A DNA stretch of 64,000 nucleotides. Origin: Anadara kagoshimensis. Its lineage: Eukaryota; Mollusca; Bivalvia; Arcoida; Arcidae. Below the pieces are notes generated by a model. That model was not told the origin of the DNA, made no database searches, and saw nothing but the letters and a program-made list of their open reading frames with translations. The stretch is taken from positions 38,547,771 to 38,611,770 of the forward strand of contig CM037867.1 in NCBI GenBank assembly GCA_021292105.1, in the 5' to 3' direction. Below, in pieces: positions 22,806-33,516 of the stretch. The position numbers and the translations under genes were made by a program. Position 1 is the first letter of the stretch. Every line of letters starts with the position of its first letter.

Positions 22806-23495
22806 AAATCGGCAATTATATTCCGGATAATTTTGGCTACAAATAAACATTTTAATGGCGTTGAAAAGCCTTTGCTTGCAATATTCCTTTACCAACAGTT
22901 TATCTGGTATAAACCTTATTTGAAATTGAGAGTATCGCTTTAAAAGAAAAACAAACAACAAAACAGAAAAAATAAAAAGAAATTAAATTAAAAGAAAAAA
23001 CTTAATAAATTATAAACACTTTTTTAAAAAAATAAAAAAAGTACCAATACCGACTTGAAATAGAAAAGGTTAATAAATAAATATACTATAATTGTCTAAA
23101 TTTCCTGCTAGTTAAAATTTGAAATTTCTCCAAAACTAAGGTTTACTCCCTCATGCAAAGTATTTACCTAGCTTAATATGGTAAAAAATATTTTGGTCCT
23201 TTGGGTAGTTTTTCAACATCTTAAAAATAATTTTTGTTTCATAATTTTGATCTAAGCATTACTGAGGAAATGTACTCCAAAACGGCCGACTAGTGCTGTA
23301 AAATTAAAGCTGGCATAATATGTAATTAATCATGTTAATATTAATTTACATTTATTCTTTTTCTTACCTTGATTATTTACATACGTTAGTCTTGTCTTTA
23401 CATAATAATAAAGTCCGAATAAAATAGAATTAAAGAATACAACATATATAATACAATCATAATAATGAAAGTACCTAACAAGTTGATTCAGCTTC
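22806..23495 (-). repeat. Inverted piece of the array (3' flank and third-type RT tail)
   Basis: The reverse complement of 22812-22905 matches the third-type RT-tail fragment (as at 8672-8772). The reverse complement of 22920-23095 and 23325-23495 matches the TRIM 3' flank (gcgatactctcaattt, ttattcggac, aacttgttaggtac). Forward flank order resumes at about 23500 with ctagtttctaggttcc. So a stretch of array lies backwards between two forward parts, and it carries its own repeat insertion at 23093-23325. The genes on either side face forward. Confidence 0.8.
23093..23325 (+). mobile_element. Short dispersed repeat, second copy at 55140-55355
   Basis: About 230 bases (attgtctaaattt...cgtccagtgctgtaaa-type ending) whose reverse complement is clearly recognisable at 55140-55355. 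A partial third copy lies at about 50365-50495. It splits the inverted 3' flank, which is continuous in other copies, so it is an insertion. There is no coding capacity, and it is MITE- or SINE-like of unknown family. Confidence 0.65.
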
Positions 23496-23584
23496 TAGTT
23501 TCTAGGTTCCTTTCAATCTAAATTTTGATTATATACTTCGAGTATAAAGCAAAATAAACCTTTATCCGAGGATACTGAAATAAG

Positions 23585-23770
23585 TGTGAAACTGGCATGT
23601 AAAAACCCGTGAATTTCCACCACGGAACTGAGACTAGGGGCTCCGAAAAGGTTATCACCTCCCGTTTTGCTAGCCACAAAAGTCATGTGTGAAATTTTCA
23701 AATAACAAGTGAGAATGAATGGAACAGAGAAACCATGGGACGTCAATTATATCCAAAAATATTTTAACTA
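23585..23770 (-). repeat. Inverted RT-element tail
   Basis: Nearly the same as 20535-20715. It precedes R5 by about 220 bases, the normal unit spacing. Confidence 0.65.
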
Positions 23771-23993
23771 CAGCTTCACTTTTTGTGTTGACGGTAATGC
23801 ATCTTTTTAAGAGCCTAAGGATAAAATACCCCTGGGCCAACAATTATTTTGTAAGCAGCTTGCTTCGTTTGATAAAATATCCTTAGTGGCAACAGACTGT
23901 TTGTATACAATAGAATTAAAATACATTAATTACCTGTATATAGATATGAGTAAAATTGTTATTATTATTTGTACATGAAATATACGGGTGTAT

Positions 23994-24650
23994 ACTGATT
24001 CCTCAGGTTTTGCTTTATATTTAGACTTATACCTGAATTATGACGCCCACGAAAGGCTACATTTGAAACTTTATGACAAACTTGATGACTTCAATTTTTC
24101 TGTTGTCAACTTTCCTTTTCTATGCAGCAATATACTTGCTTCTCCTGCTTATGGTGTATTTGTTTCCCAACTAATACGGTATGGTAGAGCTTGTACCCAC
24201 TACAGGGACTTTTTACAACGAAGCAAGCTCCTTGCAAATAAATTGTTAACTCAGGGATATCAAAAACTTTTATGGCCTTCATCACAGTACTGTTCGATGT
24301 CTGTGTTTAGAATTGCCCAGGATATATTTGACGTCCCATAGTTCCATGTTATTTTCACACAATTTTGATTACACACGTGACGGGTGTAGCTAGCTAAAAA
24401 GGAGTTGCTTACCTGGTGGAAATTCACGCGTCTAACGTAACTTGTCAGTTCCAAAGTTTTTACTTTGCTTCTGGATTGTGATTCGGAAATGGATTAGTAT
24501 GTTTGTTTTTTATCACCCTTCTAAAGCACCCGACCTCACTTCCATGGTGAAAGTTCACGTGTCTAGCCTAACTTGTCAGTTCCAAAGTTTTTACTTTGCT
24601 TCTGGATTGTTATTCGGACATGGATTAGTATGTTTGTTTTTTGATAGTAT
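23994..24650 (+). pseudogene. 5'-truncated RT-element fragment R5 with doubled tail
   Basis: It shares the 5' breakpoint of R1-R4 and R6 but keeps the residues DFLQRSKLL that those copies have lost, like the full copy at 62205. It lacks instead about 25 bases after LLTQGY. The tail is present twice in tandem: 24345-24512 and 24515-24650, both ending in ggattagtatgtttg. R5 therefore represents an older or gene-converted version of the unit. Confidence 0.75.
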
Positions 24651-24719
24651 ATGAAATATACGGGTGTGTACTTGTATATAATTTTATTTATATATATATT
24701 TAAATTATTATTATACAAA

Positions 24720-24970
24720 TCATATTTGGACAGTTTAAAGTGCCAAGGGACCGAATGTGTCGCCGAGACTTGGCTGTCGAGAAGCCGAACTTTGTACAGC
24801 TCTAGTTGCTGAGAGGCCGAGAGTTTTTTGGCCACAAGTTGTCCCTCAGCAGCCGAGTCTCGGCTCTTTTCCTTCAGATCAGTGTTAAACTTTCGACATG
24901 CCTTTATTGTATGTGTTATGTAGAAACAAATGTGTTGTAGCTGAAAGGGGAGAAAGGTACCCCTAAAATA
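24720..24970. repeat. CCGAG-rich conserved block, copy 5
   Basis: Same block as 1610-1850, but several CCGAG sites are mutated (ccaaggg, gagacttgg, tgctgagagg). It sits directly after an AT-rich stretch, without the tttgggcagtt spacer of the other units. Confidence 0.55.
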
Positions 24971-26490
24971 CATTTTATTTTAAAATAAAACTATCAGAAT
25001 CGCTGTCCATTTGTACACTTCGTCCTTAAAAATTTAACTGTTTAAATTCAGGTACTAGTATGCATGCACTATGAATACTAGTGTTAATGGCTAAAATAGA
25101 TTTATATACTTATATACACCCATACATTTCATATACAAATAAGAATTTTATCTCAGGTATATATAGAGGTAATCAATATATTAAAAATCTTTTATTTTTT
25201 CACTGTAGTTTTAATGAAAAACGTATTAAAATTTAAAATTGATAGCAGTGTGTAAAAAGACTTGATAAAAACTACACAAGCTGCTAACAAATGAATTTTT
25301 GACTCAGGGATATTGCATTCCTATGCTTATCAAGCACTGAAAAAGTTGTATGACCGTCATCGCAATATTGTTGATATGCATGATGTCAATTCAACCAGAA
25401 ATTATCCTTGATATAATTGACGGTCCAAAGTACCATGTTTCTGGCATGGCAGTTGTAGGAGCTAATTAAACAGGAGGTGCTTATCTTTTCTGAGCACCTG
25501 GTCTCTCTTTCTTGGTGGAATAAACTTTATTTGACAGTTTTAAAGTTTTTATTATGGAATTGTGATTTGGACATGGGTGGGTATCTTTGTTTCTGATAAA
25601 TAAATGTTAATGTTTATATATATCCAGACACAGCAATTTCCACCAACTTCAACATCCAATGGTCTACAATTTACCAGCGGAGGGTGTTCAAAGTTGAAAC
25701 TCAAGTTTGTTCACCTTAAACAACTTCAGCACGTTTCGATCACTAGAATATAAAGGTAAAAAACACCAGAATATAAAGATAAAAAAACACCAGTAAGTTT
25801 GTCATTGATAGATCGATATATAGATACATTTTTAGTATCGATATTAACAAAAATGACTGCCAGTTCATGGCTAAGGTTGGAGTAGTGACACGAGTCAATG
25901 ATACATAGATTAAACATGATGTAAACGCATCATAATTACCACCCACCATTTTAATATATCTTACAACCAACTGACATACAAGACGGTGCATATTGTATTG
26001 GAAACATTTAAGATGACTCCAGACATTTCAAATATTGGTCAACAAAAAGACTAATATTATCACTTACAGTTGATATATCGATATTGAAATTCTCATTAAT
26101 GACAGTTCTACCCACAAGAAGCTGTCCGTGCGCCTTAGAAAATAAGAGCTTCAAACTAAAAATCAATCAAGGAATATGTGCACTTTATATTCGTCGAGAG
26201 TTAAAAATAATGTACACCGTCGTCCAAAAAAGGTAGAAAATAAATCATATAAACATTAAAGTTTAGAATTATTTTTAAATGAATTGAACAATATTGATAT
26301 TGATTTTAAGTTCCGAAACAATTAGTTTTCATTCTATACAAATATATAAGTAAAAGGATAATTTAAAAACAGTTAACATATTTTACCTTGTCACGCTTAA
26401 GTAATCTTTAAAGAGAAGCGAATCATGTGATAGATACCACTACGTCAATGTAAACACAACAAAACGTTACTAAAGGACTTAAAATCCGCC
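24971..26490. repeat. Unit E upstream region with second RT-tail fragment
   Basis: No gene. The second-type RT tail is at 25275-25595. After it, an 18-20 base piece (atataaaggtaaaaaacacc) is doubled at 25748-25795, as also at 32785-32830 in unit F but not in unit D. The final 110 bases are the presumptive promoter of copy E, identical to that of copy F over long stretches. Confidence 0.6.
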
Positions 26491-28023
26491 ATGTTACGAG
26501 CAAGCAGTGCCCGAAAAGCTCAGGTGGCTGTAATTCCAAAAACTATCACTTGTGATGAACACGGAGAAAAGGTGAACCTTTTTTGTGAAAATTGTAACAA
26601 TTTGGTGTGTTCTGATTGTATTGTTGACAAACACAATGGACATACATTTAAACGTGTAAACGAAATCGTCAGTGAAAAACGAAAGGAATTAACTAAAAAG
26701 TTAGATCAACTGAAAACTAAAACAGTACCTGAAATAAGGAGGTTATTGGATAAAACAAGACAGAGAAAATCCCAACAACAACAAAACGGAAGAGATTTGA
26801 CTGACTGGATAAACAATAGAGCTGACGAACTGGTATCAGACGTAAATAAGGCAAGGAAAGACGTTCTCCAGGAAACTGGAAAATGGCAAAAAGAAGACCA
26901 AGATAAGTTAGAGACACATGAACAATCTCTAGAGGAGATTTAAAATGAAACGGAAACAACCATAGCACAATATACAGATCTGACGACATCCGAAGCAGCC
27001 AGAATTATTAAAATTGGTTTAGAACTCGATACCCAAGAATCAGTGATTGGAAAGGAAATTTATGAAATTCCGAGAGTAAATCGGCGCATTATTCTTCCGG
27101 GAAATGTTGTCAGTTTCCGAGACGTCTTAGGTCGATGTGTACTAGAAGAGAATACTAGAACTGAAACAAAACTGGAGGCCCTTTCTCAATTTCAACTCAA
27201 AGACAAATCGGAAATTAGATCGATTGCTACAACAGAGGCAAATTCAGCATGGGTATCTACATTTAGAGGGACTGATCTGAGATTAATAAATAAAGAAGGG
27301 ACAGTCGGAAAAACAATTAAGTTACCTGTAAAAAACATCGATTTTGCCATTATGCAAAATGGTTGTTTACTTGTTGCAAATTTTGGGATGCCAGGCGTGA
27401 TAAATAAGGTAAAAGTTAATGGAGAAAAAACTAAGTTTATTGACACTTTGCCTCTCGCGCCTGTATGTATCTGTTTATCATCCTGCGGGCACGTGTATAT
27501 AGGGGTTGTCGATGATTTCGGATATGAACCGAATACAAATAGTAATAGATCTGTTATGAAGCTATCAATGATTGGTACTCAACTGAAAACATGGCAGTGG
27601 GATGAACGGGGAGAAAGAATATTCACGGTACCTATAAGAATACGGACAAACATAAATGGCGACATCTGGGTATGCGATAATACAGGCACAACTACAGGAC
27701 GCATTGTCGTGTTGGACTCTAAGGAAGATCAAATCAAGTTTATCTACAATGGAGTCAAACATACCAAGTTAACTCAATCCATCCAGCCATGTGATTTAAC
27801 TGTTCTTGACGATGGACAGATGTTGATTGGGGATCTAAATAATCAACTCGTTCATGTGTTAGATAAAGATGGTGTTTTGCTTCATTTCCTCGGATCAAAC
27901 TACCAATCTGGATTAGGTCTAGTTACCTCTCTTTGCTTGAACAAAAAGGAAGATGAATTATGGGTAGGGATCCATAACGGCCATGTGCAGGTGTTGAGAT
28001 TTACTAGTGTTACAAACAAATGA
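26491..28023 (+). pseudogene. TRIM-like gene copy E, one nonsense codon
   Basis: The same 1533-base length and stop position as copy D, with no indels. Codon 151 is taa (26941-26943) where D and F have tta, so the protein would end after LEEI within the coiled coil. Downstream, the propeller frame is open from 27043 to 28023, but it begins with gtg, not atg. Zinc ligands are all present. Other changes from D include DKTRQRK, NNRADEL, TTEANSAW, CDNTGTT and GIHNG. A truncated B-box/partial coiled-coil protein of 150 residues is conceivable; a full protein would need readthrough or a sequence error. Confidence 0.9.
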
Positions 28024-29580
28024 AAACATAACATTTATCTATTTGAAAATTTTCAATTTACAGGAAGTACAATGTGATGTAAATAACAACTGAATTAACT
28101 TGTTAGGTACTTTCATCATTATGATTGTATTATATATGTTGTATTCTTTAATTCTATTTTATTCGGACTTTATAATTATGTAAAGTCAAGACTAACGTAT
28201 GTAAATAATCAAGGTAAGAAACAGAATAAATGTAAATTAAATATTAAGTTGATTAACGTTTTGTGTTTCAAATTGGTATTGTTACCATTGTTTATTTTTT
28301 TTAAAAAAAAGTCTTTTTTAATTAATAAGTTTTGTCTTTATGACAGGTTTTAACAGTGAAATAAATTCACTAATTGGTTGTATCATGTATGAATAGTTGA
28401 GAGCGACGGTCTGTGATATAACTTTTGCTCGACACAAGTTAAATGTACTGAGCTGTCTACTATGTTTCTCAGCGTGACTGTTGACCTTGTGTACTAGCAC
28501 TCGGAAAAAACCCACAAAAACGGAAATAAATACAAAACGACTTAAAATATTCGCAAATACTCAATAACACCATGATCTGATATTTAGATTCATAATTAAT
28601 TTCAATCAAACACATGGTGGACGTGGCTAGCTTAGCTGCAAACATTTAACACTTTCCACATCTTTATGGAAAATCTCGACATGACATAGAAAGAATTCTG
28701 TAAAAAGTGTTCTTAATGCATGTCATGAATTTTTCCTGGTAACCATCCCATAAAAATATTTTATATAAAGCCTAAGAATAATCAGTTTGAAACTTGATGC
28801 CATTTGCTATTAAAAGGTAAAATTTACAATACATTATAAATAGATACAATGGCTGTACATAATCGATATATTCCCGGTATTTGATTTTGTAATCAAAATA
28901 CAAACAACTATACAGATAATAAGTGTATATAAAATCTATTATATTATTAACAATGTAGTATTTAGAGAAAAACGCATGTAAAAATTAAAATATTATATTG
29001 CAGTTTACAAATACGTTGAAGACATTTATTCCCACTACAGGAACGTTATACAACGACACAAGCTGCTCTCAAATAATTGTGAAGGAATATTGCAAGCATA
29101 GGCTTATCAAAGCCATCAAAAATATTTACCAGTAGCCAAAATTACCTTGGATATAATTGACGTCCCATAGTTTCCATGTTACTGTCAGTCCAAATTTTGA
29201 TTGTACACTTTGCGTATGAAGCTAGATAATCCTTCCCGAGGACCCGGTCTCACTTTTTTTATTGAAATCCACGTGTTTGCATTTATAGATGTGCGACCAT
29301 GTAGCTCTGTTGACGATCTTTGTTAACAAATAGTGGAATTTAGCTACACAACGAATACTGTTGACTTCTAACCCCTAACAATTGCATTTCACAATTGACT
29401 ATAATTTACCAGCAAATCACTACATGTCTTTATTTGAAACATCTGGTTGGGTTGATCATCTTCGATCACTTGCACGAATAAAACTTTACACCAGAGCACA
29501 AATGGAAAAATTACAACAAAAACAAAAGTTGTCCGTGCGACTAAGAAACTAAGAAAGTAAACAAACGTTTTTTTTTGACA
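28024..29580. repeat. Conserved 3' flank of copy E
   Basis: Matches 12327-13880 throughout, including a third-type RT tail at 29050-29275 and the exon-like frame at 29390-29560 (NLPANHYMSLFETSGWVDHL then RSLARIKL). No gene assigned. Confidence 0.65.
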
Positions 29581-30460
29581 AATATCAAGATTAACCCAGA
29601 TTTAACAGCAAATGATCGAGTTACATAAAACCGCTAGAATGTACCCCCTCATAGCGACGGTAGGGTCTGCAAAACCTACTTTCTATCTGAAATGACAAAA
29701 CGATCGGGTGCGACTTTATTAAATTTTAATTACTAATTGTCTTTTTCATATATTTATGAAATTATTATTTTCTACCATTTAATTTAGCAATACATGGTTT
29801 GGTACATTGTTTCTTTTTCCAAAAAATATCCGTCGGACTACGCATAGATCGAACCAACCCCTTTCCCGGGAGGGGGGGGGGTTCAGTTATATTCTGTCTT
29901 GCCACAACTCTATTTTCCCAACTACGCCGTACAAAAGCACGGCAGTGGTATGTTTTTAAATTTAATGTTTTAAAACTACAAAACCTTCAAGCTCATATAA
30001 CAAAACCGTGATTTCTGTCTCAAAAGATGTAATTATTGCTGATAAAGCATTTTACTACGTGATACACATCGCCTGAATTCAGATGCGCGTCTGATAAAAA
30101 CTGGTTTTAATTGATTTTTAGACTTTAAACACATGTTATAAAAATTATAGATCTACATTATATCATTAATGAGAATTTCGGTAAGTAATCCACGATCATG
30201 TTAAAGCCATATTGGTTTTTATCACTGAATAAGTGATCGGACTATAATGGTTAAGACACAACCTATCGATGACACTCCTATGAACGCATCAGTTTTTACC
30301 TGACCCAGTATGCATATGAAGTTGGTATTTCGTGATTTGTAACATGACATTATTTCAAGCACGATTGAAAATATTTGCTGTGTCTGGATACATATAATTT
30401 ATTTATATATTAAATAAATTTAAACATTACTTTTTATTTATCGAAAACAAACATACCATC
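29581..30460. repeat. Unit spacer, second copy
   Basis: Nearly the same as 13881-14754, with a G-run (gggaggggggggg) at about 29868. The 70-codon open frame at 29799 differs between copies and is not credible. Confidence 0.6.
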
Positions 30461-30680
30461 AATGGCCAAAGTCTCAAACCAAAGAAATAACTGTGAAACT
30501 GGCATGTTAGGTAAAAAAAACGTGAATTTCCACCACAGAACTGAGGCTAGGGGCCCCGAAAGGGTTATCAGTTTCCGTTTAGCTAGCTACGACAGTCATG
30601 TGTCAAATTGTGAAAAACAAGTGAGAATGAAAAGAACATGGAAACCATGGGACGTCAATTATATCCAAAAATATTTTAAC
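30461..30680 (-). repeat. Inverted RT-element tail
   Basis: Nearly the same as 14755-14970. Confidence 0.65.
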
Positions 30681-30879
30681 TACAGCGTCACCATGATTAT
30701 CAACTATTTGCGATGACGATCATGCATCTTTTTTAGAGCCTAAGGATGCAATACCCCTGGGTCAACAATTTATTTGTAAGCAGCTTGCTTCGTTTGATAA
30801 AATATCCTTTTATTACCTGTATATACATATGAGTAAAATTGTTATAATTATTATTTGTACATGAAATATACGGGTGTAT

Positions 30880-31440
30880 ACTGATTCCTCAAGTTCTGCT
30901 TCACATTTAGACTTATATCTGAATTATGACGCCCACGAAAGGCTACATTTGAAACTTTATGACAAACGTGATGACTTCAATTTTTCTATTGTCAACTTTC
31001 CTTTTCTATGCAGCCATATACCTGCTTCTCCTGCTGATGGTGTATTTGTTTCCCAATTAATACGCTATGGTAGTACGAGTATGTACCCACTACAGGGACT
31101 GCAAGCTGCTTGCAAATAAATTGTCGACTCAGGGATATTGCAAGTCTAGGTTTATCAAGGCCCTCAAAAAGTTTTATGGCTGTCATTACAGTACTGTTGA
31201 TATGTTCGATGTTTTGTGTCCAGGATTGCCCTGGATATATTTGACATCCCATAGTTCCATGTTCCTTTCACACAATTTTGATTACACACATGGCGGGTGT
31301 AGCTAGCTAAACAGGAGTTGTACCATTCCGGAGCACCCTCCCTGGTGGAAGTTCACGTGTCTAACCTAACTTGTCAGTTCCAAACATTTTACTTTGCTTC
31401 TGGATTGCGATTCGGTCATGGATTAGTACGTTTGTTTTTT
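30880..31440 (+). pseudogene. 5'-truncated RT-element fragment R6
   Basis: Common 5' breakpoint. It reads SASHLDLYLNYDAHERLHLK, then DKRDDFNFSIVNFPFLCSHI, before a four-base insertion after RYGS shifts the frame. The 12-base deletion after HYRD is present. The tail ends near 31440. Confidence 0.8.
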
Positions 31441-31633
31441 ATTGTTTATGAAATATAAAGGGGGCAATACTTGTATATAATTCTATTTATAGCCAATTAC
31501 ACCGGCAATCAGTATTCATAGTGCATGCATACTAGTATCTGAATTTGGGCAGTTGAACTTTAAGGACAAGAGGTCAAATGTTAATAGACAATTATTAGTC
31601 AGAAACTCCTTATCGTTACCAAGTGATATAGTG

Positions 31634-31636
<3 letters not shown>

Positions 31637-31687
<51 letters not shown>
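31637..31687. repeat. (AT)n microsatellite
   Basis: AT run at the same unit position as 15901-15974. Confidence 0.95.
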
Positions 31688-31691
<4 letters not shown>

Positions 31692-31714
31692 AAAGTATTA
31701 TTATACAAATCATC

Positions 31715-31955
31715 TGTGGACAGTTCAAAGTGCCGAGGGACCGAATGTGTTGCCGAGACTCGGTTCTCGAGAAGCCGAAATTTGTACAGCTCTAGTTGCC
31801 GAAAGGCCGAGAGTTTATCGGCCACAAGTTGTCCCTCAGCAGCCGAGTCTCGTCTTTTCCATCAGATCAGTGTTAAACTTTCGACATGCCTTTATTGTAT
31901 GTGTCATGTGGAAACAAATGTGTTGTAGCTGAAAGGGGAAAAAGGTACCCGTAAA
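31715..31955. repeat. CCGAG-rich conserved block, copy 6
   Basis: Same block as 1610-1850, slightly shortened (ccgagtctcgtcttt in place of ccgagtxtcggctcttt). Confidence 0.6.
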
Positions 31956-32143
31956 ATATATTTTAAGATAAAATTATCAGAATTTGTACCTCTCGTCTTT
32001 GAAAATTTAAGTGTGGAAATTCAGGTACAGGTATGCATGCACTATGAATACTAGTGTTTATGGCTATAAATAGATTTATATACTTATATACACCCATATA
32101 TTTCATATGCAAATAAGAATTTAATCTCAGGTATATATAGAGG

Positions 32144-32145
<2 letters not shown>

Positions 32146-32204
<59 letters not shown>

Positions 32205-32219
32205 ATAATATATATATTT
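32146..32219. repeat. (AT)n microsatellite
   Basis: AT/TA run upstream of the second RT tail in unit F; short in unit D (16434-16460). Confidence 0.95.
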
Positions 32220-33516
32220 AAAATCTATTTTATTTTAATACTGTAGTTTTAATAAAAACGCATTTAAAATTTCAAAATTATAGCAGTGTGTAAAAAGACT
32301 TGATAAAAACTACACAAGCTGCTAACAAACGAATTGTTGACTCAGGGATATTGCATGCCTATGCTTATCAAGCCCTGAAAAAGTTGTATGACCGTCATCG
32401 CAATATTGTTGATATGCATGATGTCAATTCAACCAGAAATTATCCTTGATATAATTGACGGACCAAAGAACCATTTTCCTGGCATGGCTGTTGTAGCAGC
32501 TAAACAAACAGGAGGTGCTTACCTTTCCTGAGCACCCGGTCTCTCTTCCATGGTGGAATAAACTTTATTTGACAGTTTCAAACTTTTTATTATGGGATTG
32601 TGATTTAGACATGGGTGGGTATGTTTGTTTCTGATAAATAAATGTTAATTTTTATATGTATCCAGACACAGCGATTTCCACCAACTTCAATATCCAATGG
32701 TCTACAATTTACCAGCGGAGGGTGATCAAAGTTGAAACTCAAGTTTGTTCACCTTGAACAACTTCAGCACGTTTCGATCACCAGAATATAAAGGTAAAAA
32801 ACACAAGAATATAAAGGTAAAAAAACACCAGTAAGTTTGTCATTGATAGATCGATATATCGATACATTTTTAACAAAAATGACTGCCAGTTCATGGTTAA
32901 GGTTGGAGTAGTGACACGAGTCAATGATACATAGATTAAACATGATGTAAATGCATCATAATTACCACCCGCCATTTTAATATATCTTACAACCAACTGA
33001 CATACAAGACAGTGCATATTGTATTGGAAACATTTAAGATGACTCCAGACATTCCAAATATTGGTCAACTAAAAGACTAATATTATCACTTACAGTTGAT
33101 GTATCGATATTGAAATTCTCATTAATGACAGTTCTACCCACAAGAAGCTGTCCGTGCGCCTTAGAAACAAAGAGCTTAAAACTAAAAATCAATCAAGGAA
33201 TATGTGCACTTTATATTCGTCGAGAGTTAAAAATAATGTGCACCGTCGTCCAAAATAGGTAGAAAATCAAGCATATAAACATTAAAGTTTAGAATTATTT
33301 TTTAATCAATTTAACAATATTGATATTGATTTTAAGTTCCGAAACAATTAGTTTTCATTCTATACAAATATATAAGTAAAAGGATAATTTAAAAACAGTT
33401 AACATATTTTACCTTGTCACGCTTAAGTAATCTTTAAAGAGAAGCGAATCATGTGATAGATACCACTACGTCAATGTAAACACAACAAAACGTTACTAAA
33501 GGACTTAAAATCCGCC
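32220..33516. repeat. Unit F upstream region with second RT-tail fragment
   Basis: No gene. The second-type RT tail is at 32315-32635. The rest is close to 25600-26490. The presumptive promoter of copy F fills the last 110 bases, with ttgtcacgcttaagtaatc as in copy E. Confidence 0.6.

Noticed and set aside
27043..28023. Separate 326-residue propeller gene downstream of the stop in copy E
   Set aside because: The frame opens with gtg inside the old gene and has no promoter or ATG of its own nearby. It is the remainder of copy E.
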